A stretch of 64,000 nt of DNA from Rhodanobacteraceae bacterium. Its GTDB lineage: Bacteria > Pseudomonadota > Gammaproteobacteria > Xanthomonadales > Rhodanobacteraceae. The number at the start of each line of letters is the position of its first letter. Position 1 is the stretch's first letter. The DNA lies in the NCBI GenBank assembly GCA_003142815.1, contig PLNP01000055.1, positions 1 through 64,000 of the forward strand, written 5' to 3'. The position numbers and the translations under genes are program-made. Below are positions 44,614 to 55,995 of the stretch, in pieces. Below the pieces are notes generated by a model, which had not been told where the DNA came from, ran no database searches, and saw only the letters and a list, made by a program, of their open reading frames with translations.

Positions 44614-45312
44614 TCAGTCGGCATCACGCAGCAGGCCGTGCAGGAACGGAACCGTGACGCGCCGCTTCGCCGCGAGCGATGCGCTGTCGATGCGATCGAG
44701 CACCTCGAACAGCGATGTGAGATCGCGCTTGCCGCGTGCGAACAGCCAGTCGAGCACACCGTCGTCGAGTTCGATGCCACGTGCGAGCGCGCGCTCGCGC
44801 AGCAGCGTGCGGCGCTCGTCCTCGCCGAGCGGCTTCAGCGCGATCTGCGTGCACGCGGACAATCGCGAGACGAGATCCGGCAGGGCGACGCCAAGTTGCG
44901 CCGGCGGCGCGGTCGCGGCGAACAGCAGGGTCGCATGTTCGGCGCGGCAGCGGTTGTAGAGGTCGAACAAGGCATGTTCGGCATCACGATCGCCGGCAAT
45001 CGCGTCGATATCGTCGATCGCGAGCAGATCGCTGCCGCCGAAGCCGCGGACCGCGTCCGCGCGTGGTGCGCGCAGCGCGGCCAGCGATAGATATTGCGCA
45101 CTACGACCGCTGTCGTTCGCCGCTGCGCAGGCCGCGATCAGCAAATGCGTGCGACCGCTGCCGTTCGCGCCGGCGAGATACAGCCACGACGCCTCCGCAC
45201 CTCGCGCGACGGCATGCAGCAGATCGACCGCAACGCCGTTCGGACCGCGGATGAAACTCTCGAAACGCTGATGCGCCGGCCAGCGCAGCGCGAGCGGAAG
45301 CTGCCGGGTCAT
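44614..45312 (-). CDS. hda: Hda, DnaA regulatory inactivator
   Basis: A 232-residue AAA+ protein. The N-terminal clamp-binding motif is 'QLPLAL' (residues 4-9); a P-loop 'GANGSGRTHLL' and Walker B 'LLAIDDIDAI' follow. Hda with the DNA-loaded beta clamp stimulates DnaA-ATP hydrolysis, limiting re-initiation. It overlaps the PerM-type gene by four bases and is last in a minus-strand operon pgsA-like/perM/hda. Confidence 0.92.
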   Translation of the reverse strand: MTRQLPLALRWPAHQRFESFIRGPNGVAVDLLHAVARGAEASWLYLAGANGSGRTHLLIAACAAANDSGRSAQYLSLAALRAPRADAVRGFGGSDLLAIDDIDAIAGDRDAEHALFDLYNRCRAEHATLLFAATAPPAQLGVALPDLVSRLSACTQIALKPLGEDERRTLLRERALARGIELDDGVLDWLFARGKRDLTSLFEVLDRIDSASLAAKRRVTVPFLHGLLRDAD

Positions 45313-46499
45313 GGCTTCACGGGCGGCTTGGCGGCAGCGGCCGACGCACGTTCGACGATAACGACATTGGCATCGCAGATGTCCGCCATTGGGGTGCCGG
45401 CGACGACAATAGCCGGCTCGCCACGCGTCGTCGTGTACAGCGCGCTTTCGGTATACCGCTGATAGAAATACCGCAACACGACCACCGCGACCGAAGCGAA
45501 CGGCAGCGCGAGCAGCACGCCCAGAAAGCCGAACAGTTCACCACCGGCGAGCACCGCAAAGATCACCGCGACCGGATGCAGGCCGATCCTTTCGCCGACC
45601 AGGCGCGGCACCAGCACGTAGCCTTCGAGACTCTGGCCGACCACGAACACGCCGAGCACCAGCAGCACGTGGTACCAGTCCTGGTACTGCACGAGCGCGG
45701 CGATCACGCCCATCACGACGCCGGTGATCGCGCCGAGATACGGCACGAAGCTGATCAATCCGGCGACCATGCCGATCAGCGGTCCGACGCTGAGGCCGAC
45801 CATCCAGAGGCCGACGCCGTAGAACACGCCGAGCGCGACCATCACGCTGAGCTGGCCGCGCAGGAATGCGCCGAGTACGTCGTCGGATTCGCGCGCGAGG
45901 CGCGACACGACCGGTTCGATCGAGCGCGGAATCAACGCGTGGATACGTTCGACGAGCACGTCCCAGTCGCGCAGCAGATAGAACGCAACGACCGGAATCA
46001 ACACCAGGTTCAACACCCAGCCGATCACGGTCAGACCGGACTTCGAGACGTGGGTAAGCGCGCTCGCCGCGAAGCCGCCGGCTTCCCTCCAGTTCGCCTG
46101 CAGCGCGCCGATGATCCTTTGGGTGTCGAGCACGTCCGGAGAAATGCCGAAACGTGCTACCAGCCACGGCGTCGCGCGGGTCTGGAACCAGTCGACCCAG
46201 ATCGGCAACTGAGTCAGGAAATTGCCGATCTGGTGTTCGATGAACGGCACCAGCACGAGCAGGACCGCGGTGACCACGATCGCGACGATGAGGAATACCA
46301 GACTGACCGCCAGTCCGCGGCCCATCCGGCGTTCGAGCCGATCGACGATCGGATCGGCGAGATACGCGAACAACGCGGCGGCGACAAACGGCATCAGCAC
46401 CGGCGACAGCAGGTACACGATCGCGCCGAGCACGATCAGCAGAATCAACGACTGCCAACGCAGGTCGAGCGCGCTTCTGTCGTGCGTACTTTCGCTCAT
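45309..46499 (-). CDS. AI-2E family (PerM) transporter
   Basis: A 396-residue membrane protein with about eight helices. '[20 protein letters not shown]' and '[19 protein letters not shown]' are characteristic of the AI-2E/PerM family, which includes autoinducer and cation exporters. The usual location upstream of hda in gammaproteobacteria is kept here. Overlaps both neighbours by four bases (ATGA each time). Substrate unknown. Confidence 0.92.
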   Translation of the reverse strand: MSESTHDRSALDLRWQSLILLIVLGAIVYLLSPVLMPFVAAALFAYLADPIVDRLERRMGRGLAVSLVFLIVAIVVTAVLLVLVPFIEHQIGNFLTQLPIWVDWFQTRATPWLVARFGISPDVLDTQRIIGALQANWREAGGFAASALTHVSKSGLTVIGWVLNLVLIPVVAFYLLRDWDVLVERIHALIPRSIEPVVSRLARESDDVLGAFLRGQLSVMVALGVFYGVGLWMVGLSVGPLIGMVAGLISFVPYLGAITGVVMGVIAALVQYQDWYHVLLVLGVFVVGQSLEGYVLVPRLVGERIGLHPVAVIFAVLAGGELFGFLGVLLALPFASVAVVVLRYFYQRYTESALYTTTRGEPAIVVAGTPMADICDANVVIVERASAAAAKPPVKP

Positions 46500-47062
46500 T
46501 TTCCTTCCTCTTTGACACGCGCCGGGTGACGCGCACGCGCGCCCCAGACCAGCACGTAATGCAATCCGCTGGCAAGCGTGAACCCGGCGGTGATCACGAT
46601 GAGGATCATGCGCAGCGTCGGCGGTACCTCGACCCAGTGCGACAGACGCAACAGCTCAACCAACACAAACGCGATCTGGATCACCGTCGTCAGCTTCGAC
46701 AGCCGACTCGGCGCCGCGTCGAAGCGACCGATCAGGTTGTGATATGCGATCGCGCCAACCACGATCGCCAGATCGCGTCCGACAATCAGCGCGGCCAGCC
46801 AGACCGGCAGTTCACCGGCCAGCGCAAGCGAGACGAACGCCGCCGTCAGCAGCAGCTTGTCGGCGATCGGGTCGAGCATGCCGCCGATCCAGCTTTGCCA
46901 ACCGAAGCGCTTGGCAAGGAAGCCGTCGACGGCGTCGCTCAAGCCAGCAACCGCGGCGACCAGCAGCGCATCATCATAGCGACCCGCGCCGATCAGCCAA
47001 CACAACGGCACGACCAACACCATGCGCAGCGCGGTGATCAGATTGGGCAGATGGCGCAGCAT
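46496..47062 (-). CDS. CDP-alcohol phosphatidyltransferase (PgsA-like)
   Basis: A 188-residue membrane enzyme with the CDP-OH motif '[20 protein letters not shown]' followed by 'LDPIADK', in which Lys precedes Arg at the usual AR position. The family moves a phosphatidyl group from CDP-diacylglycerol to an alcohol; PgsA makes phosphatidylglycerol phosphate. The length fits. First gene of the operon with perM and hda. Confidence 0.88.
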   Translation of the reverse strand: MLRHLPNLITALRMVLVVPLCWLIGAGRYDDALLVAAVAGLSDAVDGFLAKRFGWQSWIGGMLDPIADKLLLTAAFVSLALAGELPVWLAALIVGRDLAIVVGAIAYHNLIGRFDAAPSRLSKLTTVIQIAFVLVELLRLSHWVEVPPTLRMILIVITAGFTLASGLHYVLVWGARARHPARVKEEGK

Positions 47063-47074
47063 CGGTGCCGACCG

Positions 47075-47728
47075 CTACTGCGCCAAGGCAAGTGTCGCGT
47101 CGACGCCATCGACATGCGGCGCCGTAGCATTGACGCCCAGCGTGCGCTCCATGCCGACTGCGTCAAGGAAATGCGCGAGGTCGGTCGCCAGCGAGAGCTT
47201 GACCAGGAGGCCGTCCGCATGCGCGCGTATCGGCTGCGCGCTACGCACGAAATTGTTCCTGGCCAGATAGCCGATCACGCGTGCGTAGTCGTTCGCATCG
47301 CGGATTCCGCCGATCCACACGGTCGCTTCGCTCGGAGTCTCGGCAAGCGCGGCCTGATCGTCGTTGCTGCCGCCGAGACCGAGCCGACTCAACATCTTGT
47401 CGACCGCAGCGCTGTCGAACTGCGCGACCAGGGTCATCCTGGCCACGTCATCGGCACCGGAATTGCGTTTGTACCGATATTGCAGCACGTAGCGTTCGGC
47501 TTGGCCGACCGCCTTGGCGACATCCGGGCGCGCCATCACGCTGCTGTCACCGGTCTGCGCGATCACGACATCTGCAAGCGCGGTTTGCAGCGCACCGGTG
47601 CGGTCGTCGTCGGATTGCGAATTGACCGGCGCGGTACCGGTATAGGTGGCCGGCGCCGCCGCCCACGCGAGTGGCGCGAGCAATGCCAGAACCAGGCCGA
47701 GAACGTTGCGCGCAAGGAGAGTTCGCAC
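47075..47728 (-). CDS. DUF2066 exported protein
   Basis: A 217-residue protein with a signal peptide (cleavage after 'AWAAA'). The pattern '[20 protein letters not shown]' and '[17 protein letters not shown]' matches DUF2066, whose location opposite purM is conserved in gammaproteobacteria. Role unknown, presumably periplasmic. Twelve bases upstream of the pgsA-like gene, so in the same operon. Its last 100 residues are more variable. Confidence 0.8.
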   Translation of the reverse strand: MRTLLARNVLGLVLALLAPLAWAAAPATYTGTAPVNSQSDDDRTGALQTALADVVIAQTGDSSVMARPDVAKAVGQAERYVLQYRYKRNSGADDVARMTLVAQFDSAAVDKMLSRLGLGGSNDDQAALAETPSEATVWIGGIRDANDYARVIGYLARNNFVRSAQPIRAHADGLLVKLSLATDLAHFLDAVGMERTLGVNATAPHVDGVDATLALAQ

Positions 47729-47854
47729 TTTCGTGTCCCATATCGAGGATGGCCGCCAGTCTGCCCAAAGCGCGCCAGCGCGTCCATTGCGCGCGCACGG
47801 CCGGCGCGCAGGGCGGTGTTATCATGCGCGCCCCGCAAAATCTCCATTCCCGCC

Positions 47855-48892
47855 ATGTCCGCCGACCACGAAGCCTTGAGTTATCGCGCCGCTGGAGTCG
47901 ACATCGACGCAGGCAATGAAGTTGTCGAGCGCCTCAAACCGCTGGTCGAGCGCACGTTCCGACCCGAGGTCATGGCCGGACTCGGCGGTTTCGGCGCGCT
48001 GTTCGAACTGGCCGGTCGCTACAAGGAGCCGGTGCTGGTATCGGGAACCGATGGCGTCGGCACCAAGCTGAAGCTCGCGCAAATCCTCGGCCGCCATGAC
48101 ACGATCGGCATCGATCTGGTCGGCATGTGCGTCAACGACGTGCTCGTGCAGGGCGCCGAATCGCTGTTCTTCCTCGACTATTTCGCGACCGGCAAGCTCG
48201 ATATCGAGACCACGGTATCCGTCGTCGGCGGCATCGCGAAAGGTTGCGAACTCGCCGGCTGCGCCCTGATCGGCGGCGAGACCGCCGAGATGCCGGACAT
48301 GTATCCGCCGGGCGAATACGACCTCGCCGGCTTCTGCGTCGGCGCGATCGAGAAGGCCGCGCTGATCGACGGTTCGGCGATCAACGCCGGCGACGCGATC
48401 ATCGGCATCACGTCGAGCGGGCCGCACTCGAACGGCTACTCGCTGATCCGCAAGATCGTCGCGCGCGCCGGCAATCCGTTCGACCTCGACCTCGGCGGCG
48501 TCAAGCTCGCCGATGCGCTGATGGCGCCGACCACGATCTACGTGAAACCGATCCTGGCGCTGCTCACGCAGCAGCTCGTGCATGGCATGGCGCATATCAC
48601 CGGCGGCGGCCTGAAGGAAAACATCATCCGCGTCGTGCCGGAACAGCTCGGAATAACGCTCGACAGTTCCGCGTGGAAACTGCCGCCGGTATTCGACTGG
48701 CTGCAACGCGAAGGCCGCGTCGTGCGCAACGAAATGTGGCGCACGTTCAACTGCGGCATCGGTTACACGCTGATCGTCGCGCGTGACCAGCGTGAATCGA
48801 CGATCGCCGCGCTGAAGGCGCTCGGTCTCGACGCGCTCGCGATCGGCGAAGTCGTCTCTGCGCGCGGCGATGAGCGCGTACACATCGCCTGA
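47855..48892 (+). CDS. purM: phosphoribosylformylglycinamidine cyclo-ligase (AIR synthase)
   Basis: A 345-residue enzyme of purine synthesis, converting FGAM to AIR with ATP. '[20 protein letters not shown]' is the conserved N-terminus, followed by '[20 protein letters not shown]', 'NDVLVQGAE' and '[20 protein letters not shown]'. Length is exactly typical. Divergent from the DUF2066 gene. The TGA overlaps the purN ATG by one base. Confidence 0.98.
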   Translation: MSADHEALSYRAAGVDIDAGNEVVERLKPLVERTFRPEVMAGLGGFGALFELAGRYKEPVLVSGTDGVGTKLKLAQILGRHDTIGIDLVGMCVNDVLVQGAESLFFLDYFATGKLDIETTVSVVGGIAKGCELAGCALIGGETAEMPDMYPPGEYDLAGFCVGAIEKAALIDGSAINAGDAIIGITSSGPHSNGYSLIRKIVARAGNPFDLDLGGVKLADALMAPTTIYVKPILALLTQQLVHGMAHITGGGLKENIIRVVPEQLGITLDSSAWKLPPVFDWLQREGRVVRNEMWRTFNCGIGYTLIVARDQRESTIAALKALGLDALAIGEVVSARGDERVHIA

Positions 48893-49566
48893 TGAGCACG
48901 CGCTTGCGGATCGCCGTACTCGCGTCCGGCCGCGGCTCCAACCTGCAGGCGCTGATCGACGCACAGCGTAACGGCCGCCTGCCGATCGAGGTCGTGCTCG
49001 TTGCCAGCGACAAGGCGCATGCCGCCGCGTTGCGTCGCGCCGAAGACGCGGGTATCGCGACGCTCGCGCTCGATCCGAAAAGCTATGCCGATCGCGCCGC
49101 GTTCGATGCGGATCTGTTCGCGCGCGTTGCCGCCTGCGAACCGGATCTGATCGTGCTTGCCGGTTTCATGCGCATTCTCTCGCCCGACGTGCTCGCGCCG
49201 TGGGCCGGCCACATCATCAACATCCACCCGTCGCTGCTGCCGAAATACCGTGGCCTGCATACGCATCGACGCGCGCTCGGTGCCGGCGACCCGACCCACG
49301 GTGCAAGCGTGCACTATGTGACCGCCGAACTCGACAGCGGACCGACGATCGCACAGATCGAGATTCCGATCGTCGCCAGCGACACGCCGGATGCGCTGGC
49401 CTCGCGGCTGCTGGGCCGCGAACACGAACTGCTCGTCGCCAGCGTCGCGCTGATCGCCAGCGGGCGCGTTGCGCTGGCCGACTCCCGCGTGGTGTACGAC
49501 GGCGCGGCGCTGACGGCGCCGCTGCTGCTTGGCGAAGACGGAACGCTCGCGCCGCGCACTGCGTGA
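48892..49566 (+). CDS. purN: GAR formyltransferase
   Basis: A 224-residue enzyme formylating GAR with 10-formyl-THF. 'VLASGRGSNLQALID' is the phosphate loop, and 'GHIINIHPSLLPKYRGLHTH' carries the catalytic Asn-His. Translationally coupled to purM (TGATG). A run of 19-bp tandem repeats follows the stop. Confidence 0.97.
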   Translation: MSTRLRIAVLASGRGSNLQALIDAQRNGRLPIEVVLVASDKAHAAALRRAEDAGIATLALDPKSYADRAAFDADLFARVAACEPDLIVLAGFMRILSPDVLAPWAGHIINIHPSLLPKYRGLHTHRRALGAGDPTHGASVHYVTAELDSGPTIAQIEIPIVASDTPDALASRLLGREHELLVASVALIASGRVALADSRVVYDGAALTAPLLLGEDGTLAPRTA

Positions 49567-49571
49567 AGCGC

Positions 49572-49637
49572 GGTTCAGGCGCTTGCACCCGGTTCAGGTG
49601 CTTGCACCCGGTTCAGGTGCTTGCACCCGGTTCAGGC
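49572..49637. repeat. 19-bp tandem repeat, 3.5 copies
   Basis: GGTTCAGGCGCTTGCACCC, then twice GGTTCAGGTGCTTGCACCC, then a partial GGTTCAGGC. It lies 6 bases after the purN stop and ends 44 bases before the DUF3108 gene. Likely variable in copy number. Confidence 0.95.
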
Positions 49638-49680
49638 ACACGCCGTGAAACTCGACCCTTCAACCCACGGATTTCACCCG

Positions 49681-50403
49681 ATGAAGATCGTATTCGCCAC
49701 GCTCATCCTGAATTTTTGCGCCATCGCGCCCGCGCTCGCAGCCGACACCGCGATCAAGCCGTTCCACGCCGAATACGCAACCTTGCGCAACGGCAGCGAG
49801 CTCGGCCGCACCACGCTGGATCTCAATGACAACGGCGATGGCAGCTGGACCTTTCGCAGCGAGACCCGGGGCACCTCCGGCATGGCGAAGATCGTCGGCG
49901 TGCACATCGTCGAGACCTCGCGTTTCCGCTGGAAGGACGGTCACCCCGAGGCGCTCGCCTACGATTACAAGCAGGATGCCGCGTTCAAGCAGCACGTGCG
50001 CCATGCGGATTTCGACTGGAAAGCCGGCGAAGTCCGCGTCAGCGAAGGCGATGGCCATTTCACCTACGCGATCGCGCCCGGCATCATCGATCGCCAGGCG
50101 GTCACGCTCGCGCTCGCCCGCGATCTCATGCGCGGCGCGACGGCATTCGACTACAAGGTCGCGGTGAAGGACCGCATCGAGAACATGCGCTATGCGCGCG
50201 GCGCGAATGAAACCCTGAAGGTACCAGCCGGCGAGTTCAAGACGGTCCCGATGCAGCGCGAGGGCGAACTCGGCGGCGACCACAAGCGCGTCGCGCGCAG
50301 CTGGTTCACCGAGTCGCTCGGCTGGCTGCCGGTGCAGATCGAGCAGACCGAGAAGAAGGGCGATACGGTGACGTTGAAGCTGGTTTCGACGAACCGGCGA
50401 TAG
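49681..50403 (+). CDS. DUF3108 exported protein
   Basis: A 240-residue protein with a signal peptide ('CAIAPALAA'). The mature part begins 'KPFHAEYATLRNGSELGRTT' and alternates beta strands, typical of DUF3108 (about 220-residue beta-rich periplasmic). It commonly follows purMN in this order of bacteria. Function not established. ATG 49681 gives the signal peptide. Confidence 0.85.
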   Translation: MKIVFATLILNFCAIAPALAADTAIKPFHAEYATLRNGSELGRTTLDLNDNGDGSWTFRSETRGTSGMAKIVGVHIVETSRFRWKDGHPEALAYDYKQDAAFKQHVRHADFDWKAGEVRVSEGDGHFTYAIAPGIIDRQAVTLALARDLMRGATAFDYKVAVKDRIENMRYARGANETLKVPAGEFKTVPMQREGELGGDHKRVARSWFTESLGWLPVQIEQTEKKGDTVTLKLVSTNRR

Positions 50404-50731
50404 CGGCAAGATCGGAAAGTTCCAAGCCCCATTCGCTCGTCATTCCGGCGAAAGCCGGAATCCAGTTTTTCCGCGAGTCGAGCAGGAGCTGGATCCCGGC
50501 TTTCGCCGGGATGACGGCTCCTTGGAGGAGTATCGCAAAATGGTGGGCACAGCGCTCGCGCCTTGATCCGCCCTACGTCACTGAAGCTGGTTCATCGAAG
50601 TGTATGTAAGACGCATAGCAACGGCGTTGTTCAGCAGCGTCGCGAAACCACCGCACACCGTTCGTGCTGAGGTATCGAAACACGAACGGTCTCGCGACGC
50701 CGCAATCTCGTGATCGGCTTCGCGAAGGAAT
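50404..50731. other. intergenic region with two hairpin repeats
   Basis: A stem made of CATTCCGGCGAAAGCCGGAA and its partner around CCCGGCTTTCGCCGGGATG spans about 50440-50518. A second hairpin CCGTTCGT...ACGAACGG is at 50658-50689 with a CTGAGGTATCGAA core. No gene seen. Confidence 0.6.
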
Positions 50732-51052
50732 TCATAAGCGACGCGCGATTCCAAAGGAATAGGCTTCAAGAGGAAATTCTTCGCCGTCCTCGTTTGTAAG
50801 CGATCCACCCTTTTCCCTGAAACCATGGAGAAGGTCTTGGGCTAGGGCCACTGCCAAGCACAGCGCCTGCAGAGAATCGGAACCGTGTGCATCGCGCAAT
50901 TTGTTGTACAGCGGTTGGACGTCTACAGGACACACCCATTCTTCGGGATCGTCACCGCATTTGTGCGGCGTCCCGATTTCCACGGTGATCTCGAACCGAT
51001 CTTCGCTTGGCCGCGTTCCGAACAACCTTGTCGTGGCGATCACCGCGTTCAC
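50732..51052 (-). CDS. hypothetical protein (possibly DUF6968-like)
   Basis: A 106-residue acidic protein with '[16 protein letters not shown]', '[16 protein letters not shown]' and '[20 protein letters not shown]'. The layout of strand, Trp-Cys, Asp-Ser-Leu-Gln-Ala helix resembles uncharacterised DUF6968 proteins, but I am not certain. Fifteen bases downstream of murA's stop on the same strand, so it may be a trailing gene of the murA transcript. Confidence 0.55.
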   Translation of the reverse strand: MNAVIATTRLFGTRPSEDRFEITVEIGTPHKCGDDPEEWVCPVDVQPLYNKLRDAHGSDSLQALCLAVALAQDLLHGFREKGGSLTNEDGEEFPLEAYSFGIARRL

Positions 51053-51067
51053 GAATGCCCCGATCCT

Positions 51068-52670
<1,603 letters not shown>

Positions 52671-52899
52671 GTTTCTGCGTTTCCTCGGGAGAAAGCGGAT
52701 GCCGCGGCGCCGCACGGGCGCAGGCGATGGCAGCGGCCTCGGCTGCGACGCTGCCGCCGCGTGATTCGTCCTGAAGTCAGGCTGCGGGACCAATCCCGCC
52801 AACGAAGCGGCTACAATGAGGCGGCGCATGGTACTCAAAATCCTTGGGCAGCGCAGAAAACCCGACGTTTTCCATGCTTTCGAGCTACCGCAATTCACG

Positions 52900-53922
52900 A
52901 TGAACGCCCAGATGCTTGCCACCGTGCGGACCTTGAACAACCCGCTGCTGGACGCGACCGCACTCGTGCGCAGCGCGCAGGCGGTCATCGCGACCGAGGC
53001 GCGCGCGATCGAGGCGCTGCACGATCGCATCGACGCGAACTTCCTGCGCGCCTGCCAGCTGATGTTCGAGTGCCCGGGCCGCGTCGTCGTCTCCGGCATG
53101 GGCAAATCGGGCCATATCGCGCGCAAGATCGCGGCGACGCTCGCGTCGACCGGAACGCCCGCGTTCTTCGTGCATCCGGCCGAGGCCAGTCACGGCGATC
53201 TCGGCATGATCACGCAGAAAGATGTCGTGCTCGCGCTGTCCAATTCCGGCGAAACCGACGAACTGCTGACGATCCTGCCGCTGATCAAGCGCCAGGGCAT
53301 CCCGCTGATCGCGATGACCGGCAACAGCAACTCCTCGCTCGCACGCCTTGCCGACGTGCACATCGACACCAGCGTGCCGGCCGAAGCGTGTCCGCTCGGC
53401 CTGGCGCCCACCTCGAGCACGACCGCAGCGCTGGTCATGGGCGACGCGCTCGCGATCGCGCTGCTTGAAGCGCGCGGCTTCACCGACGAGGATTTCGCGC
53501 GCTCGCACCCGGCCGGCAGCCTCGGTCGCCAGTTGCTGCTGAAGATCAGCGACATCATGCACACCGGTGAGCAGATTCCGGCCGTCGGCCCCGAGGTGAC
53601 CCTGACCGAGGCGCTGGTCGAGATGACCCGCAAGGGCCTCGGCATGACCGCGATCATCGACGCCGAACAACGCCTGCTCGGTGTGTTCACCGACGGCGAC
53701 CTGCGCCGCGCGGTCGACGACGACGATATCGACCTGCGCGCGACTCCGGTTACGCACCTGATGACCGCGCAGCCCAAGAAGATCACGGCCGACAAGCTCG
53801 CGGTCGAAGCCGCCCGACTGATGGAAGCGCACAAGATCCACGCGCTGCTCGTCGTGGACGCGGACAACCGCGTGGTCGGCGCGTTGAACATCCACGATCT
53901 GCTGCGCGCGCGGGTGGTCTAG
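52900..53922 (+). CDS. kdsD: arabinose-5-phosphate isomerase
   Basis: A 340-residue enzyme converting ribulose-5-P to arabinose-5-P for Kdo and LPS. An N-terminal SIS domain with 'GMGKSGHIARKIAATLASTG' and 'HPAEASHGDLGM' is followed by two CBS domains (about 215-340; 'DIMHTGEQIPAV', 'HLMTAQPKKITADKLAVEAA'). ATG 52900 was chosen; the frame extends to 52816. Followed by kdsC, the terminal step of Kdo synthesis. Confidence 0.95.
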   Translation: MNAQMLATVRTLNNPLLDATALVRSAQAVIATEARAIEALHDRIDANFLRACQLMFECPGRVVVSGMGKSGHIARKIAATLASTGTPAFFVHPAEASHGDLGMITQKDVVLALSNSGETDELLTILPLIKRQGIPLIAMTGNSNSSLARLADVHIDTSVPAEACPLGLAPTSSTTAALVMGDALAIALLEARGFTDEDFARSHPAGSLGRQLLLKISDIMHTGEQIPAVGPEVTLTEALVEMTRKGLGMTAIIDAEQRLLGVFTDGDLRRAVDDDDIDLRATPVTHLMTAQPKKITADKLAVEAARLMEAHKIHALLVVDADNRVVGALNIHDLLRARVV

Positions 53923-53926
53923 AAGC

Positions 53927-54034
53927 CGGGATTCGGGATTTCGGGATTCGAGATGCATCGAATCGTCACGATTTTCCGGGCGCGGCCGTGCGCTACCACC
54001 TTTCCAGTTCCTCAATTCCCGAATCCCGAACCCC
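53927..54034. repeat. inverted repeat of GATTCGGGATT units
   Basis: CGGGATTCGGGATTTCGGG at 53927-53950 faces ATTCCCGAATCCCGAACCCC at 54015-54034. The same family occurs at 61261-61376. The right arm ends directly at the kdsC start codon. Confidence 0.7.
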
Positions 54035-54604
54035 GTGCTTCCATCCGACCTCCCCGCCGACATCCGCGAACGCGCCGCGCGCGTGAAGCTCGCCGTGTTC
54101 GACGTCGACGGCGTGCTTACCGACGGCAAGCTCTGGTACACCGCGGACGGCCACGAACTGAAGGCGTTCAACGCGCACGACGGCCTGGGGCTGAAGCGCC
54201 TGCTCGCAAACGACATCGAGGTCGCGGTAATCACCGCGCGGCTCAGTCACATCGTGACCGAGCGCATGGCCGAACTCGGCGTCGCGCATGTCTACCAGCA
54301 TCAGAACGACAAGCGCGCCTGCCTCGAACAACTTCTGCATGCGCTGCGGCTCGAACCCGCACAGGCCGCATTTACCGGCGACGACCTGCCTGACCTCGCC
54401 GCGATGCAGTGCGTGGGCCTCGCGGTCGCGGTCGCGAACGCGCACGCATGGGTGCGCGAACGCGCGCACTGGCGCACCCAGCTCGGCGGCGGCGCCGGCG
54501 CCGCGCGCGAGGTGTGCGACCTGATCCTCGCGGCACAGGGCAAGGCCGAGTCGGAACTCGCCGCGTTCCTGGTACTGCAACCCGGGAATATCGGAACGAG
54601 ATGA
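54035..54604 (+). CDS. kdsC: Kdo-8-phosphate phosphatase
   Basis: A 189-residue HAD enzyme. 'KLAVFDVDGVLTDGKLWYT' carries the Asp nucleophile pair, 'VAVITARLS' the Thr motif, 'KRACLEQLL' the Lys and 'FTGDDLPDLAAM' the Mg ligands. It is the C0 class lacking a cap. A GTG start is used with no ribosome-binding site visible because the repeat arm ends there. The last ~11 residues ('LQPGNIGTR') are encoded in the left arm of a long inverted repeat and may be a recent replacement. Confidence 0.92.
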   Translation: MLPSDLPADIRERAARVKLAVFDVDGVLTDGKLWYTADGHELKAFNAHDGLGLKRLLANDIEVAVITARLSHIVTERMAELGVAHVYQHQNDKRACLEQLLHALRLEPAQAAFTGDDLPDLAAMQCVGLAVAVANAHAWVRERAHWRTQLGGGAGAAREVCDLILAAQGKAESELAAFLVLQPGNIGTR

Positions 54605-54732
54605 AAGCGATGGATTCGCCCCCATGGCTTGGCGCGGGCCGCGGCCAAGACTGGCCGTCTTGGCAAGGCTCGCAACGACGCCATGGGGGTGAATACGCGC
54701 TTTCATGTTTCGATATTTCCGGGTTGCAGTAC
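54572..54732. repeat. long nested inverted repeat between kdsC and lptC
   Basis: Arms 54572-54628 and 54680-54732 match over more than 50 positions with a few mismatches and a short gap: GTACTGCAACCCGG...ATATCG..AAC..ATGAAAGCG...CCCCCATGGC. The centre adds a perfect stem, GCCAAGAC at 54644-54651 with GTCTTGGC at 54657-54664. The whole forms a large cruciform or hairpin that begins inside kdsC and ends 17 bases before lptC. Confidence 0.85.
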
Positions 54733-54749
54733 TAGGCTGAGCATTCCCG

Positions 54750-55337
54750 ATGGAACGCCGCTATTGGTTGATCGTCATCGTGCTCGCGCTGTTCGCGGCC
54801 GGCACCGAACTGCTTCTGTGGATCAATCGTGAGCGCCCGAACGAGCAGACCTTCGCCGGACCGCCGCGCTCGGATTACACGCTGACCGATTTCACGATGG
54901 ACGCGCTGGACACCGCCGGCAAGCGCACTTTCCAGGTCAGTGGGCCACACCTCGCGCGGCGCGGTGACGATGGCTCGATCTTCGTGACCACGCCCGACTA
55001 CGTCCTCGTCGATGGCAACGATCATCCCTGGCAAGGCAAGTCGGACGCGGCCTGGGTCAACAGGGACGGCACCGTGCTGAAACTGCAGGGCCACGTCGAG
55101 ATGCACCGCAAGGAGACCGGCGATGCGAAGCCGGTCGATGTCGTCACGAGCGACCTCACGACGTGGCCGAGGACCAAGAAAATGGAAACCGCAGCGCCCG
55201 CTACGATCACGCAGCCGGGCTCTATACTGCGCGGCACCGGCATGCGCGGCGATCTCAACAGCAAAGTCCTGGAGCTACTGGCCGATGTCCACGCAACCCT
55301 GCAACCCAAAAACGCATCACGCGCGGCATCGAAATAG
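54750..55337 (+). CDS. lptC: LptC, LPS export protein
   Basis: A 195-residue bitopic protein with one N-terminal helix (about 5-24) and a periplasmic beta-jellyroll with 'YTLTDFTMDALDTAG' and '[20 protein letters not shown]'. It links the LptBFG transporter to LptA. Its last 53 bases overlap lptA. Length is typical. The family is divergent, so I rely on position and topology as well. Confidence 0.9.
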   Translation: MERRYWLIVIVLALFAAGTELLLWINRERPNEQTFAGPPRSDYTLTDFTMDALDTAGKRTFQVSGPHLARRGDDGSIFVTTPDYVLVDGNDHPWQGKSDAAWVNRDGTVLKLQGHVEMHRKETGDAKPVDVVTSDLTTWPRTKKMETAAPATITQPGSILRGTGMRGDLNSKVLELLADVHATLQPKNASRAASK

Positions 55338-55995
55338 CGCTTTCCTGCGCCTGCTCGCACTCGCCTTGGCCATCGTCGCGCCAGGCGCGCATGCGCTCGG
55401 CAGCGATCGCGACCAGAAGATGGACATAAGCGCCGATCATGCGAAGATCATCCAGGGCGGCGACAAAGCGCCCGGGGTCACGTACCTCACCGGCAACGTG
55501 CGCATAACCCGCGGCTCGATGAAGGCGACCAGCGCCGAGGCGACCATTTATCAGCATCCGGGCAACGCGAAAGATGCGCAGGGCAAGGACATTTCAAGCG
55601 CTGTCCAGCGCGTGATCCTGACTGGCAAGCAGGCGCACATGGAGGAATTGGGCAAGAACGGCGGCCTGGTCAGTTCCGACGCCGACAGGATCGACTACAA
55701 CGCCGACACCGGCATCGCCGAGTTGACCGGCAACGTGACCGTCGTGCAGCAGGGCCGCAGCGAATTCCACGGCACGCACATGACCTACAACACCGACACC
55801 GGCGAAATGGAAAGCGGCGACAACACGGCCGCCAATCGCGTGCACATGATCATCCAGCCGAAAACCGGATCGGCCAAGCCCGCGGACGCGAAACCCGCGC
55901 CCGACGGCGCGAAGCCGACCGCGACCCCGGCCGACGCCGCGGCAAAAAACAAGAACCATGCGAAGGCCGCCGCTGACGCGGGCGGCAACTCCTGA
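55285..55995 (+). CDS. lptA: LptA, periplasmic LPS bridge protein
   Basis: A 236-residue protein with a signal peptide (from ATG 55285). The jellyroll repeats '[19 protein letters not shown]', '[16 protein letters not shown]' and '[20 protein letters not shown]' match LptA. A ~45-residue low-complexity Lys/Ala/Pro tail follows the folded part, unlike E. coli LptA. It overlaps lptC by 53 bases and lptB by one (TGATG). Confidence 0.93.
   Translation: MSTQPCNPKTHHARHRNSAFLRLLALALAIVAPGAHALGSDRDQKMDISADHAKIIQGGDKAPGVTYLTGNVRITRGSMKATSAEATIYQHPGNAKDAQGKDISSAVQRVILTGKQAHMEELGKNGGLVSSDADRIDYNADTGIAELTGNVTVVQQGRSEFHGTHMTYNTDTGEMESGDNTAANRVHMIIQPKTGSAKPADAKPAPDGAKPTATPADAAAKNKNHAKAAADAGGNS

Noticed and set aside
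46526-47854. Upstream extension of the purM frame
   Set aside because: Gln/Arg-rich shadow of the pgsA-like and DUF2066 genes; purM starts at 47855 with the family N-terminus.
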